39,715 nucleotides of DNA from assembly GCA_038328575.1 (NCBI GenBank), contig JBBQMD010000026.1, forward strand, positions 1 to 39,715, read 5' to 3'. Positions 9,290 to 17,264 of this stretch are shown piece after piece. The translations under genes and the position numbers were made by a program. The notes beneath the pieces were generated by a model. The model had not been told where the DNA came from. It was given only the letters and a program-made list of their open reading frames with translations, and did no database searches. Origin of the DNA: JACVCS01 sp038328575 (lineage in GTDB: Bacteria; Planctomycetota; Phycisphaerae; Phycisphaerales; UBA1924). The stretch's first letter is position 1, and each line of letters begins with the position of its first letter.

Positions 9290-10147
9290 TCACTGCTGCT
9301 CAATCGCCACCCGCGCCGGCATGTCCTCCAGCGGCCCCCACCACACGATCTGCCAATCCTTGCTGATCGCCGTTCGCTGCGGGTCGAGCGCCGCGATCGA
9401 GCCCACAGCGTATCCGCCCTGCTGCCCGTTGGCACCCCGCACCTCTTCGCCCCCTGACGAATACGCCCGCGCCTCGACCCGCCAATACTCGCACGTCAGC
9501 GAGAAACACGCGTCCAGCCGATCGCGCTCGGGAGATTTCAGCTCCGATGCGATCGTCGCCGCGAGAAGTTTCTCAAAGCTGTTGATGGGCGATTTCTGAC
9601 GAGCCTCAAGCACCGCATCGGCAAACGCCTGCGCGTTGGCGTCCTTGCTGACCGCCTGCGCAAGCGCCACCAGCACCTCGCGCGGCGCGCTGTTGATGTG
9701 GACTCGCGAAGGCCCGCGATCACGGATCAGCGTGTTCGATGTCGTCGGGTTGTCGCGAGCGATCATCATCGACGCTCGATTGAAAATCTCCGCCACCGAC
9801 ACGTCGCGCACCGATTCCTGAGCCGTGCGCCGACGCACGCGCCCCTGCTCGTCATAGAGCCGCACGCGCAGGCTCCCGCCGCCATCGGCCGCCATGTCAA
9901 AGCCCAGCGTGCTGCCCTGCACAAACGAGTTGGCCTGCGGCAGCTTGAACGCGCTGCCCCACCAGCGCAGGAACTCCGTCAGCCCCGCCTGCGTGTGATA
10001 CATCGCATACTCATTCGTCTGCCGGCGTAGCGCCAGGCGCAGCGATGTCGATCGCTCTAGCAGCAGCACAATAACCATCGTGCTGACCAGCCCCACTAGC
10101 ATCACCAGCGGGAGCGCAAACGCGCGCGCACGGCGGCAGCGCTTCAC
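9290..10147 (-). CDS. T2SS minor pseudopilin, GspK-like
   Basis: A 285-residue inner-membrane or pseudopilus-tip protein. A short basic leader (MKRCRRARA) precedes a hydrophobic helix (FALPLVMLVGLVSTMVIVLLL) as in GspK, whose leader lacks the Glu5 of other pilins. About residues 150-215 carry VHINSAPREVLVALA and a following helical segment, the helix-hairpin-like SAM domain repeat of GspK. In the family, K caps the pseudopilus together with I and J. Its ATG overlaps the stop of the upstream gspJ-like gene by 4 bases (ATGA), implying translational coupling. It is the last gene of the G-I-J-K block. Confidence 0.8.
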   Translation of the reverse strand: MKRCRRARAFALPLVMLVGLVSTMVIVLLLERSTSLRLALRRQTNEYAMYHTQAGLTEFLRWWGSAFKLPQANSFVQGSTLGFDMAADGGGSLRVRLYDEQGRVRRRTAQESVRDVSVAEIFNRASMMIARDNPTTSNTLIRDRGPSRVHINSAPREVLVALAQAVSKDANAQAFADAVLEARQKSPINSFEKLLAATIASELKSPERDRLDACFSLTCEYWRVEARAYSSGGEEVRGANGQQGGYAVGSIAALDPQRTAISKDWQIVWWGPLEDMPARVAIEQQ

Positions 10148-11421
10148 GGGCGGCTCCCGGGCGAGGCCCCGTTGTTCCCGCGGATCGCATCGCGATTGGC
10201 GCCCTTGTCAACCGGCGCTGGCCCCGACGCGCGCGACGAGCCTGAAGAGAAGCCCGAACGCCGCTCTTCATTCGCCCGCGGCGTGTTGCCGTTCGCCCCG
10301 CCCGCTGGCGCCTCATCCTCATCAAGGCCCGCAAATCGCTGCTCGCTCGAACGCGGCTCAACCCCCGTCGTCCACCCGATCTCAAACATCCATCGCACCC
10401 GCCGCCCGCCCTCAAGCGTCAGCTCCACCTCCGCATACGCCGGCAGCTCGCGCTTCTCGGTGATCGACACCGTGCTCACCGCCTCAAGCCTTTGCGTGTC
10501 AGCGTTCGTCTTGTAAAACTGCGTGCGCATCGACGCGACGTTGTGACACAGCGTCACCCGCCCGAGCGCCCGCTCGCCAGTGAGCGATTGCACCTCGTCG
10601 CCCAGCGGGTACACCTCCCAGACCAGATCTGTGCCGCCGGCGCTGCGACTGCCCGAGCTGTTCCCTTCCTTGCCAGTGCCAGCGGTCTGGCGCGGGCGAA
10701 GCACGAACGCCCCGCGCGTCATCGCAAACTGCAAGCCTGACTCGTTCCCGCCCGGCACCGCCACGGGCGGCTCGGCCACCAGGATCTCCATCCCCCCGCT
10801 GCCCATCAGACTGATTCGCGGCCGCGAGCTGACATCCGCCGGGTCGCGCCGCCGTCCGTTGAAGTCACCGAAGCCCGCGCTCTTGGCGCCGTCTCCCGCG
10901 CCGTCTCCGCCGCCGCTACCGCCGCCGCCGCCGCTACCGCTGCCGCCTTTGCCGTCCGTTGCGCCCGGCGCGCTGACGCGCCCGGCGATCACCGTGAGCG
11001 TTGAGTCTGCGACGGTCGCGCTTGAGGCTTCACGCGAACGCGAGTTGTCAAACGCTCCGCCCGCCGCCGGGCGTCCAGCGTTCGTCCCGCCCGCGGCACC
11101 AGCGCGGCCGGATGCGTCGTCGCCCGCCTCGCCGTCCGCCGCCGCCGCCGCGGGCAAGCTGGGGCGCGCGCCATCGGAGACGACCACCTGCCGGAACGCG
11201 CGCTGCAGCGCCTTCTGAGCCGCGGCCATGTCCACCGCCTGCTGATACGACACGCGCGAGTTCTGCTCCACACGCTGTATGCCCAGCAGCAGCGCAAATA
11301 CCGTCCCGATCACCATCAACCCCAGCAGCGTCGCCAGAATCGCTTCGACAAGGGTGAAGCCACGCCGAGCGCGCCGCGCCCGCCCCGCCGAAGCCGCCCG
11401 AGTTGGAAGAGCATTCATCAT
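10144..11421 (-). CDS. T2SS minor pseudopilin, GspJ-like, with Gly-rich insertion
   Basis: A 425-residue protein with a prepilin leader and cleavage site (RRG before FTLVEAILATLL), including Glu5 of the mature chain, so it should be processed by prepilin peptidase. It is about twice the usual GspJ length: the extra part is a low-complexity region of Gly, Ala and Ser around residues 100-210, and a Pro/Arg/Asn-rich tail after about residue 370. The conserved-looking parts are the N-terminal helix and a beta-rich segment (DLVWEVYPLGDEV to VRWMFEIGW). It overlaps both neighbours by 4 bases. Assignment as J rather than H rests on gene order and size. Confidence 0.72.
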   Translation of the reverse strand: MMNALPTRAASAGRARRARRGFTLVEAILATLLGLMVIGTVFALLLGIQRVEQNSRVSYQQAVDMAAAQKALQRAFRQVVVSDGARPSLPAAAAADGEAGDDASGRAGAAGGTNAGRPAAGGAFDNSRSREASSATVADSTLTVIAGRVSAPGATDGKGGSGSGGGGGSGGGDGAGDGAKSAGFGDFNGRRRDPADVSSRPRISLMGSGGMEILVAEPPVAVPGGNESGLQFAMTRGAFVLRPRQTAGTGKEGNSSGSRSAGGTDLVWEVYPLGDEVQSLTGERALGRVTLCHNVASMRTQFYKTNADTQRLEAVSTVSITEKRELPAYAEVELTLEGGRRVRWMFEIGWTTGVEPRSSEQRFAGLDEDEAPAGGANGNTPRANEERRSGFSSGSSRASGPAPVDKGANRDAIRGNNGASPGSRP

Positions 11422-12065
11422 CGGTTTGGCCCGCGATCAAAGCCCGACGGCCGCGAACGCCGCTCGCCCGGGCGAGCTGGCGCGCTCCCCGGCGCAGTTG
11501 CGGGTGCGCCCGCCGAGGCGGGCGGGGCGTTGTTTGCGCCCCCCAAGATCCCGCTCATGTACTGCGACGTGCGCCCCGCGTCCTTGGCAAGGCGCCCGAG
11601 CGAATCGGGGTTGCCGGTCATCCGAGCCTGCGGGTTGTGCGTGCGGCGGAGCTCCGCCAGTTCAACCCCTCGCACCGCGCCGCCGATGCCGTCGGGGATG
11701 CCCTCGTACACATGAACGACGATGAGCCTTTGCGCTTTCAGCAGGCTGGCGGCAGGCCCATCGGTCGGTGCTTTTACCGCGGAGTCTTCCGGAACGTCGA
11801 TCGTCAGCGGGAGGGTCGTCAGCTCCCACCGGAACAAATACGTGCCATCGTCATAAGGCAGATCCCTTTGCGGGAGCGACGAGTCATCATCGAGCCACTG
11901 CAACACCAGCCGGTTGGCCACCTCGTGAGCCGCGACGCGCTGCTTGCCCAGCTCCGCCGATTTCTGCAAATGCGTGACCGCCGACGCGACGCTGACTGCG
12001 ACCATGGCCAGCAGCACCGTCGAGAGCACGGCCTCCAAGATCGACACGCCGCGGGGCTTTCGCAT
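11418..12065 (-). CDS. T2SS minor pseudopilin, GspI-like
   Basis: A 215-residue prepilin-like protein. The leader is very short, MRKPRG, followed by VSILEAVLSTVLLAMVAVS with the expected Glu5. An in-frame GTG 33 bases upstream would lengthen the leader, but the ATG at 12065 has GGAG 7 bases before it and gives a normal prepilin leader, so I prefer it. The middle (VANRLVLQWLDDDSSLP, then FRWELTTLPL) fits the GspI pattern of a helix and an antiparallel sheet. The C-terminal 50 residues are Pro/Ala/Arg-rich. It lies 58 bases after gspG and overlaps the gspJ-like gene by ATGA. Confidence 0.75.
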   Translation of the reverse strand: MRKPRGVSILEAVLSTVLLAMVAVSVASAVTHLQKSAELGKQRVAAHEVANRLVLQWLDDDSSLPQRDLPYDDGTYLFRWELTTLPLTIDVPEDSAVKAPTDGPAASLLKAQRLIVVHVYEGIPDGIGGAVRGVELAELRRTHNPQARMTGNPDSLGRLAKDAGRTSQYMSGILGGANNAPPASAGAPATAPGSAPARPGERRSRPSGFDRGPNR

Positions 12066-12123
12066 TGAGCATCTCCGACTGCGCGTTGACTTCACCACTG
12101 TCCGGCCGCCCGGTGGATAAGCG

Positions 12124-12573
12124 TTATTGCGTGGGCTGGTTCGTCGGGTCCATGTTCCACACGTTGATGTTGTCCTGGCCGCCCATCTCGCCAGACTTGC
12201 CGGTGCTCAGCAGATCAAACGGCTGCTCGTTGTTGCCGGTTGTTCCCTGCGAGCGGTAGACGAAATCGCGCTTCCACTCGTCCTTGGGAACCTTCTCAAG
12301 GTACTTGGGCACCAGGGCGGTGAGCGTCTCGGGGTACGACGCGTTATCCATCTGATACTGCTGCAGGCTCGACTTGATCATCGACATGCGCGAGATGGTG
12401 TTGGTGCGCCGCGCGCGATCCAGGTTCGAGCTGACCGCGACGATGCTGATGGTCGCGATCATGCCGATGATCAGCACGACGAGCATCATTTCCAGCAGCG
12501 TGACGCCGCGACGCCCGCCCGGCACAGAGCCTCTGACCGAGGCGACGGGGCGACGATTGTTCATGTATTGCAT
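12124..12573 (-). CDS. gspG: T2SS major pseudopilin GspG
   Basis: Major subunit of the pseudopilus that pushes folded periplasmic substrates through the secretin. The 149-residue precursor has a leader ending GGRRG, then VTLLEMMLVVLIIGMIATI with Glu5, and the GspG-type body: helix (MIKSSLQQYQMDNASYPE), LTALVPKYLEKVPKDEW, and the C-terminal FDLLSTGKSGEMGG loop that coordinates calcium in known GspG structures. The ATG at 12573 has GAGGG 7 bases upstream; the frame stays open upstream, but that part does not look like protein. It is the first gene of the minus-strand G-I-J-K block. Confidence 0.93.
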   Translation of the reverse strand: MQYMNNRRPVASVRGSVPGGRRGVTLLEMMLVVLIIGMIATISIVAVSSNLDRARRTNTISRMSMIKSSLQQYQMDNASYPETLTALVPKYLEKVPKDEWKRDFVYRSQGTTGNNEQPFDLLSTGKSGEMGGQDNINVWNMDPTNQPTQ

Positions 12574-12990
12574 AAGACAGCCCTCGTAATCATGCGCCAG
12601 ATGAACGCCATCGGAGCGCCTGCTACCGCACACTCTGCCTCGCGTTCGACCTGCCCGCGAACAGCGAGCAGAGTTTCTACACCGAGCGCGCCCCACGGTT
12701 GCCGCGCAAGCCGCACAATCTCCCCCACCACGCGCACTATCAGGGTACGCAGCGTCCAAGAACCATCGCCACCAGCGACCAGCACCCGGGCCGCGCCCAC
12801 GCCCCGCCCGCCCCACATCGACCGAACACTCCGCCCCATAACCTAGTCTCCAGCTCGGAGCCGAAGAAAACCGGCCCGCCGCCGAGGAAATTCTGACGAG
12901 TCCGGCCGCCGCCGCTGGCGTGCCGCCCCCCATGATTTATGTTCAAGGGCCGGCGAGGGTTGTCTTGGACCATCCTGACTCCTGTGTGTG
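12574..12990. other. Gene-free segment upstream of gspG
   Basis: No convincing gene is seen on either strand. Open frames exist in the GC-rich sequence, but none starts with a good ribosome-binding site or gives a recognisable protein. The gspG promoter should be here, but I cannot point to one. The plus-strand terminator that follows implies some plus-strand transcript crosses this segment. Confidence 0.5.
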
Positions 12991-13031
12991 CGAACGCCCG
13001 CCGCTTCAACGCGGCGGGCGTTCGGCTTTTT
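12991..13031 (+). terminator. Strong intrinsic terminator with no obvious gene upstream
   Basis: A perfect 14-bp stem (CGAACGCCCGCCGC at 12991-13004 with GCGGCGGGCGTTCG at 13011-13024) and a TTCAAC loop, followed by GC and TTTTT at 13027-13031. The T-tract is only on the plus strand. The nearest plus-strand gene upstream ends at 9169, so it either ends an unannotated RNA or acts as a barrier before the feo genes. Confidence 0.8.
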
Positions 13032-13035
13032 GAAG

Positions 13036-13187
13036 CAGAGTGCCGAGCGATGAGTGCTGAGTGGGAAGGCAGGCAGGCCGCGATATCTTATAGAAGACCT
13101 GACCAGGGACATCTTCTAGAAGACCAAGCGCTGGCGCTTGGTCTCGGTTCTCTGCTCAGCACTCAGCACTCATCGTTCAGCACTCTG
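13036..13187. repeat. 152-nt structure bounded by 27-nt inverted repeats
   Basis: Arms 13036-13062 and 13161-13187 are reverse complements with 2 mismatches in 27 positions. The right arm contains the 7-bp repeat TCAGCAC (13156-13162, 13163-13169 and 13177-13183, with diverged copies 13170-13176 and 13184-13190). The 98-nt interior contains an 11-bp hairpin with a TG loop (AGACCAAGCGC at 13121-13131, GCGCTTGGTCT at 13134-13144) and two near-identical 15-bp direct repeats. It lies between the orphan terminator and feoA. It could be a structured leader, a miniature element or a regulatory region; no target duplication is evident. Confidence 0.7.
13085..13125. promoter_or_regulatory. Paired palindromic sites, candidate operator upstream of feoA
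   Basis: ATCTTATAGAAGACC at 13085-13099 and ATCTTCTAGAAGACC at 13111-13125 differ at one base and start 26 bp apart. The second contains the perfect palindrome TCTTCTAGAAGA (13112-13123). Paired palindromes about 130 bp ahead of an iron-uptake operon suggest a repressor site, but the sequence does not look like a Fur or DtxR box. The regulator is unknown. Confidence 0.35.
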
Positions 13188-13240
13188 ACTTTCCCGCTGC
13201 GACTGAGTCTCATCTCGCTCGCCTTTCTCTCCCAAAGCGC

Positions 13241-13246
13241 TATGCT
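13241..13246 (+). promoter_or_regulatory. Possible -10 element giving a leaderless feoA mRNA
   Basis: TATGCT lies 6 bases before the feoA ATG at 13253, so transcription would start near the ATG itself. feoA has no Shine-Dalgarno motif, which fits leaderless translation. No good -35 element is seen, so this is weak. Confidence 0.22.
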
Positions 13247-13252
13247 TCCACG

Positions 13253-13627
13253 ATGGCGATGAACTCTTCCTCAGTCGAGTCAGTCGAGTCAGTCGAAAAC
13301 GAGCCGGGCGCTCCGAGCGACCCGAGCTGCGCGTGTACGGGCGGCAAAGCGTGCCCGACGGTGAGTCTGTGCGGGCTGCGGCCCGGCCAGGGCGGCGTGA
13401 TTGCCTCTGCGGATCTGGCGGCGGACGACGCTTCATTGCTCGCGGCCATGGGGCTGGCGGTCGGCAGCCGGGTGGTGATGTGTCGCGTGGGAGAGCCTTG
13501 CATCGTTGCGGTGGTGAGCGGGATCACGGCGCACGAAGGGACCGAGTCGTGCCGCTGTGCGTCGAGGATTGGCCTGGCGCGGCCGCTGGCGTCGAAGATT
13601 CAGGTCACGCCGCTGACGCAGTCGTGA
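13253..13627 (+). CDS. feoA: FeoA family iron-transport accessory protein
   Basis: A small SH3-like cytoplasmic protein thought to assist FeoB. The 124 residues comprise a nonconserved N-terminal extension with Cys residues (CACTGGKAC) and a FeoA core from about residue 37: SLCGLRPGQGGVIAS, then LLAAMGLAVGSRVVMCRVGEPC and a final IGLARPLASKIQV. The extension contains SVESVESVE, encoded by a 9-bp unit repeated three times near 13271-13297. The ATG at 13253 is chosen although no clear ribosome-binding site precedes it; the ATG at 13259 is an alternative. It is followed after 43 bases by feoB. Confidence 0.88.
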   Translation: MAMNSSSVESVESVENEPGAPSDPSCACTGGKACPTVSLCGLRPGQGGVIASADLAADDASLLAAMGLAVGSRVVMCRVGEPCIVAVVSGITAHEGTESCRCASRIGLARPLASKIQVTPLTQS

Positions 13628-13670
13628 CGAGGCGATCGGCTCATCAGGGCGAGCGTGTGGAGCCGGGGCC

Positions 13671-15812
13671 ATGAGCGAGAGCGTGCCGTTGATTCGTGGG
13701 ACGCAGGGCTTGACGACTGACGCGCGAGGTCAGGCGGGGGCAATCGATCATTCGACCAGCGACGAGCGGTTGCTGGCGCGGGTCGCGCTGCTGGGCAATC
13801 CGAACACCGGCAAGACCACGCTCTTCAATCGTCTGACCGGGCTCACGCACAAGACCAGCAACTTCCCGGGCACGACGCTCGACGCGCGGACCGGGCGGGT
13901 GACGACGCGCGGGGCCGATGCTGGAGTCTACATTGACCTGATCGACCTGCCAGGCGTGTACTCGCTGGAGCTGCGCCAGCCCGAGGCCGATGTGGCGCGC
14001 TCGGTGTTGAACGGCGAGCTGGCACCCGCGGGGATCAAGGCGCAGGTTCCCGACGGCATCCTGATCGTGCTGGACGCGACGAATCTTGGACGCAACCTCG
14101 TGATGGTCGGCGAGGCGCTGCGACGCCGCCTGCCCACGGTCGTCGCGGTCAACATGATCGACCTGGCGGAGAAGCGCGGGCTGCGGGTTGACACCGGCGC
14201 GCTGTGCAGTGAGCTTGGGTGCCCGGTGCTGGCGATCAGCGCCCGGAGCGGGCGGGGCGTGCAAGACCTGGTGGACACGCTCGCGCGCACGCTGCGCGCC
14301 GAGACCGTCCCGACGCGCACCGCGCCCGGTACAGATATAGAACTGCGAGCGTGGGCCGAGCGCGTGGTGGTGAGCGCCACCAGCGGCCCGAGCGAGTCCG
14401 TCGGGCGCACGTTCAGCGACCGCGCCGACCTGGTGCTCACACATCCGGTGCTCGGGTTCACGGTCTTTGCGCTCGTGATGACCGGTTTGTTCGGCGCCAT
14501 CTTCACTCTGGCGCAGTACCCGATGGGCTGGATCGAGCAACTCTTCAGCCAGCTCGGCGGGGCGGTGGATTGGGTGTGGTCGCTGGGCGGGTGGGAGCAT
14601 GGGCTGATGCACGATCTGCTCAAAGACGGCGTGATCGCGGGCGTGGGGAGCACCGTGGTGTTCCTGCCGCAGATCTGTTTGTTGTTCTTCTTGATTTCGC
14701 TTCTGGAGGACACGGGCTATCTAGCGCGGGCGGCGTTTGTGATGGACAGGGCCTTACGACCATTTGGCCTGCCCGGGCATGCGTTTGTGCCGCTGTTGAG
14801 CAGTCATGCGTGTGCGCTGCCGGGGATCATGAGCGCGCGGTGCATCCCGGATTCGCGCGAGCGGCTGGCGACGATTCTGGTCGCGCCCTTCATGACCTGC
14901 TCGGCGCGATTGCCCGTGTACGTTTTGCTCACGGGGCTGTTGTTCAAGGACTCGCCCTGGCTTGGGGGCGCGGCGTTCGTGGGGTGTTATGCGCTGGGGA
15001 TTCTGGCGGGGATGTTCAGCGCGCTCTTGGTGCGGCGGACGATCCTTCGCGGGAGCGCTCGCCCGATGGCGCTAGAGCTGCCATCATACAAGCTCCCCAG
15101 CATGCGCAACGCGCTGGCGACGACGATCGAGCGCGGGCTGATGTTCGTCAAGAAGGCGGGCACCGCGATCCTGGCGATCTGCATCGTGCTGTGGTGGCTC
15201 GGCTCGTTTCCAAAGGTCGGTGCGCCGCAGCAGTCGACGGAGCTGCGTCAGTCGGTCAGCACGCTTGCGGACAATGACGCGGCGCCGATCGAGGCGCGGC
15301 GCCAACTGGGGGGCGATACAACCGCGCAGGTCACGGCGGGCGATGTTCGCGCTCGCGCAGACCGCATGGAGCACGCCTATGCCAAGGGCGAATCCTTCTT
15401 AGGCGTCATCGGGCGCGCTGTCCAGCCGGTCTTCGCGCCGCTGGGGTATGACTGGCAGCTCACGGTGGGTGTCGTCGCGAGCTTTGCGGCGCGCGAGGTG
15501 TTTGTCAGCACCATGAGCGTGGTCATCGCGGGCGAGGAAGAGGGCGACGACGAGGCGCGAAACCAGACACTGCGCCAGACGCTTGCGAGCGCCACGCGTT
15601 CGGACGGCGTCACGCCGATCTTCACGCCGGCGACGTCCTGGAGCTTGCTGGTGTTCTACGTGCTGGCGATGCAGTGCCTGCCGACGCTGGTCGTCACGGC
15701 GCGCGAGGCCGGGCACGCCAAGTGGGCGCTGCTGCAACTGGGGTGGATGACGCTGGTTGCGTATGCGGGGGCACTGGCGGCGTATCACATCGCCGGCGCA
15801 CTGCTATCGTGA
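13671..15812 (+). CDS. feoB: Ferrous iron transporter FeoB
   Basis: Inner-membrane Fe(II) transporter with a GTPase domain. The 713-residue protein shows G1 GNPNTGKTT at residues 42-50, G3 DLPG at 92-95 and G4 NMID at 161-164, followed by a multi-helix membrane domain with the two Gate-type regions (for example CALPGIMSARCIP and the later FAAREVFVSTMSVV). Length is close to the family norm. The ATG at 13671 has a GGAG motif about 8 bases upstream. feoA lies upstream and a 57-residue membrane protein begins 6 bases downstream, giving a three-gene operon. The large insertion between the last helices (about residues 520-575) is charged and probably cytoplasmic. Confidence 0.96.
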   Translation: MSESVPLIRGTQGLTTDARGQAGAIDHSTSDERLLARVALLGNPNTGKTTLFNRLTGLTHKTSNFPGTTLDARTGRVTTRGADAGVYIDLIDLPGVYSLELRQPEADVARSVLNGELAPAGIKAQVPDGILIVLDATNLGRNLVMVGEALRRRLPTVVAVNMIDLAEKRGLRVDTGALCSELGCPVLAISARSGRGVQDLVDTLARTLRAETVPTRTAPGTDIELRAWAERVVVSATSGPSESVGRTFSDRADLVLTHPVLGFTVFALVMTGLFGAIFTLAQYPMGWIEQLFSQLGGAVDWVWSLGGWEHGLMHDLLKDGVIAGVGSTVVFLPQICLLFFLISLLEDTGYLARAAFVMDRALRPFGLPGHAFVPLLSSHACALPGIMSARCIPDSRERLATILVAPFMTCSARLPVYVLLTGLLFKDSPWLGGAAFVGCYALGILAGMFSALLVRRTILRGSARPMALELPSYKLPSMRNALATTIERGLMFVKKAGTAILAICIVLWWLGSFPKVGAPQQSTELRQSVSTLADNDAAPIEARRQLGGDTTAQVTAGDVRARADRMEHAYAKGESFLGVIGRAVQPVFAPLGYDWQLTVGVVASFAAREVFVSTMSVVIAGEEEGDDEARNQTLRQTLASATRSDGVTPIFTPATSWSLLVFYVLAMQCLPTLVVTAREAGHAKWALLQLGWMTLVAYAGALAAYHIAGALLS

Positions 15813-15818
15813 ACCGCG

Positions 15819-15992
15819 ATGTCGATCCCTTATCAAGATTGGCAGTTCTGGGCGACGACGCTGCTGGCGCTCGGGGCCGCGGCGTACTTGCTGCGCAACG
15901 TACTGCCGGTGCCGTACTTCAGCCGACGCGCCCGGGCGCGTCGCCAGGAGAAGCCGGCGAAGTTGACGGTGAGCGCGAAGAAGCCGGAGTGA
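15819..15992 (+). CDS. Small membrane protein downstream of feoB
   Basis: A 57-residue open frame beginning MSIPYQDWQFW, with one membrane helix (ATTLLALGAAAYLLRNVL) and a basic tail rich in Arg and Lys. It starts 6 bases after the feoB stop, so it is almost certainly cotranslated with it. In many bacteria a tiny FeoB-associated membrane protein occupies this place, often Cys-rich; this one has no cysteine, so any role in iron transport is inferred from position only. The convergent Rho-like gene begins 18 bases after its stop. Confidence 0.7.
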   Translation: MSIPYQDWQFWATTLLALGAAAYLLRNVLPVPYFSRRARARRQEKPAKLTVSAKKPE

Positions 15993-16010
15993 GGCTCACG
16001 ATCGCGAGCG

Positions 16011-17126
16011 TCACTGGGCGCTGCCGACGAGATGTCCGTTCGTCGGGAATCTTCGCAACGCCGCGAGCAACTGCTCGATCTGCACGTGCGGGGGCATTTG
16101 CATCAGGCGGCGCCGGAGGGCGGTGACGGTTTTGAGGTCGGCCTCGGGGATGAGCAGGTGCTCTTTGCGGGTGCCGCTGGCGGAGAGGTTGATGGCGGGA
16201 AAGAGACGGCGCTCGGCGATTTTGCGATCAAGCACGAGCTCCATGTTGCCCGAGCCCTTGAACTCCTCGAAGATGACCTGATCGCCGATCGAGCCGGTAT
16301 CAACAAGGCAACTGGCGATGATGGTGAGGCTGCCGGCCTCCTCGGTGTTGCGGGCGCTGCCGAAGATCTGACGCGGGACTTCCAGGGCTTTGGCGTCAAG
16401 CCCGCCGCTAAGCGTGCGCCCGCTGGAGGCGTAGCGTCGCGAGAGGTTGAATGTGCGGCCCAGGCGTGTCAGGGAGTCCATGACCACGACGACGTGGCGC
16501 CCCGCCTCGACCATGCGACGGCAGATGGCGATGCACTGCATGCTCACAGCGATGTGGCGTTCGACGCCGTGATCGTTGCTGCTGGCCATGACGACGGCCT
16601 TGGGGTTGCCTGATGCGTCATTGCCGAAGGAGGCGAAGGTGCGTCGGAAATCGGTGACTTCTTCGGGGCGCTCGTCGATGAGCAGGCCGATCACCATGCA
16701 CTCGGGGGAGTTGTGGGTGATCGCGCGGGCGATGTCCTTCAGCAGCGTGGTCTTGCCCGCCTTTGGGGGCGAGACGATCAGCGCTCGCTGCCCACGCCCG
16801 ATCGGGCAGAAGAGATCGATCAGGCGGCACGAATCCGGGCAGCCGGGATACTCCATCGTCAGGCGCGGCTGCGGATCGATGCTCGTCAGCTCTTCCCAGG
16901 GCTTGATCAACGGCGCAGTGGCGGGGTCAAAGCCCGGGACCAAGAGCGGCTCGGGCGGGCGCGTGGGGCCGGGGCCTTGGGAGTGTTGGTTGTTGTGGCT
17001 GTTATTGTGCGGAGGGTGGGGGTGCGCGCCACCACCGGGCGATTGGCCCGGAGCGTTTGCGTGCGGTGAAGAAGACTGTTGCTGGTAGCCGCCATTGCGG
17101 CCGCGCCGAGATCGACCGGTTCTCAC
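16011..17126 (-). CDS. Rho-type transcription termination ATPase lacking the N-terminal RNA-binding OB domain
   Basis: A RecA-fold hexameric ATPase of the Rho family. The core is intact: PIGRGQRALIVSPPKAGKTT (Walker A), LLIDERPEEVTDF with the catalytic Glu, VVVVMDSLTRLGRTFN, SSGRTLSGGLD, GSARNTEEAGSLTIIA, DTGS (R-loop) and EEFKGSGNMEL. Normally a helical domain and an OB fold that binds C-rich RNA come first. Here about 65 Gly/Pro/His/Asn/Gln-rich residues lead straight into WEELTSIDPQPRL, the linker before the ATPase. The GTG at 17126 has AGGGGA just upstream and gives 371 residues; an upstream in-frame GTG at 17186 would add 20 residues and no domain. It may be a second Rho or an altered sole Rho. 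Confidence 0.88.
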   Translation of the reverse strand: MRTGRSRRGRNGGYQQQSSSPHANAPGQSPGGGAHPHPPHNNSHNNQHSQGPGPTRPPEPLLVPGFDPATAPLIKPWEELTSIDPQPRLTMEYPGCPDSCRLIDLFCPIGRGQRALIVSPPKAGKTTLLKDIARAITHNSPECMVIGLLIDERPEEVTDFRRTFASFGNDASGNPKAVVMASSNDHGVERHIAVSMQCIAICRRMVEAGRHVVVVMDSLTRLGRTFNLSRRYASSGRTLSGGLDAKALEVPRQIFGSARNTEEAGSLTIIASCLVDTGSIGDQVIFEEFKGSGNMELVLDRKIAERRLFPAINLSASGTRKEHLLIPEADLKTVTALRRRLMQMPPHVQIEQLLAALRRFPTNGHLVGSAQ

Positions 17127-17264
17127 GGTGTCCCCTGTGGAGCGATTGACCCGATTTCCAGAGCACGAGCACGGTCCGTCGCGCACGCGGTGGGAGTCAA
17201 AGCACTCTGAAGTTGAGCCGCGAGCCGCCGGGAGGGCGATCGTTCGCGGGAGTGACAGAGTCTA

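Noticed and set aside
12561..12839. A 92-residue minus-strand frame just upstream of gspG.
   Set aside because: It overlaps the gspG start, has no family resemblance and no ribosome-binding site. I cannot exclude it, but it is not supported.
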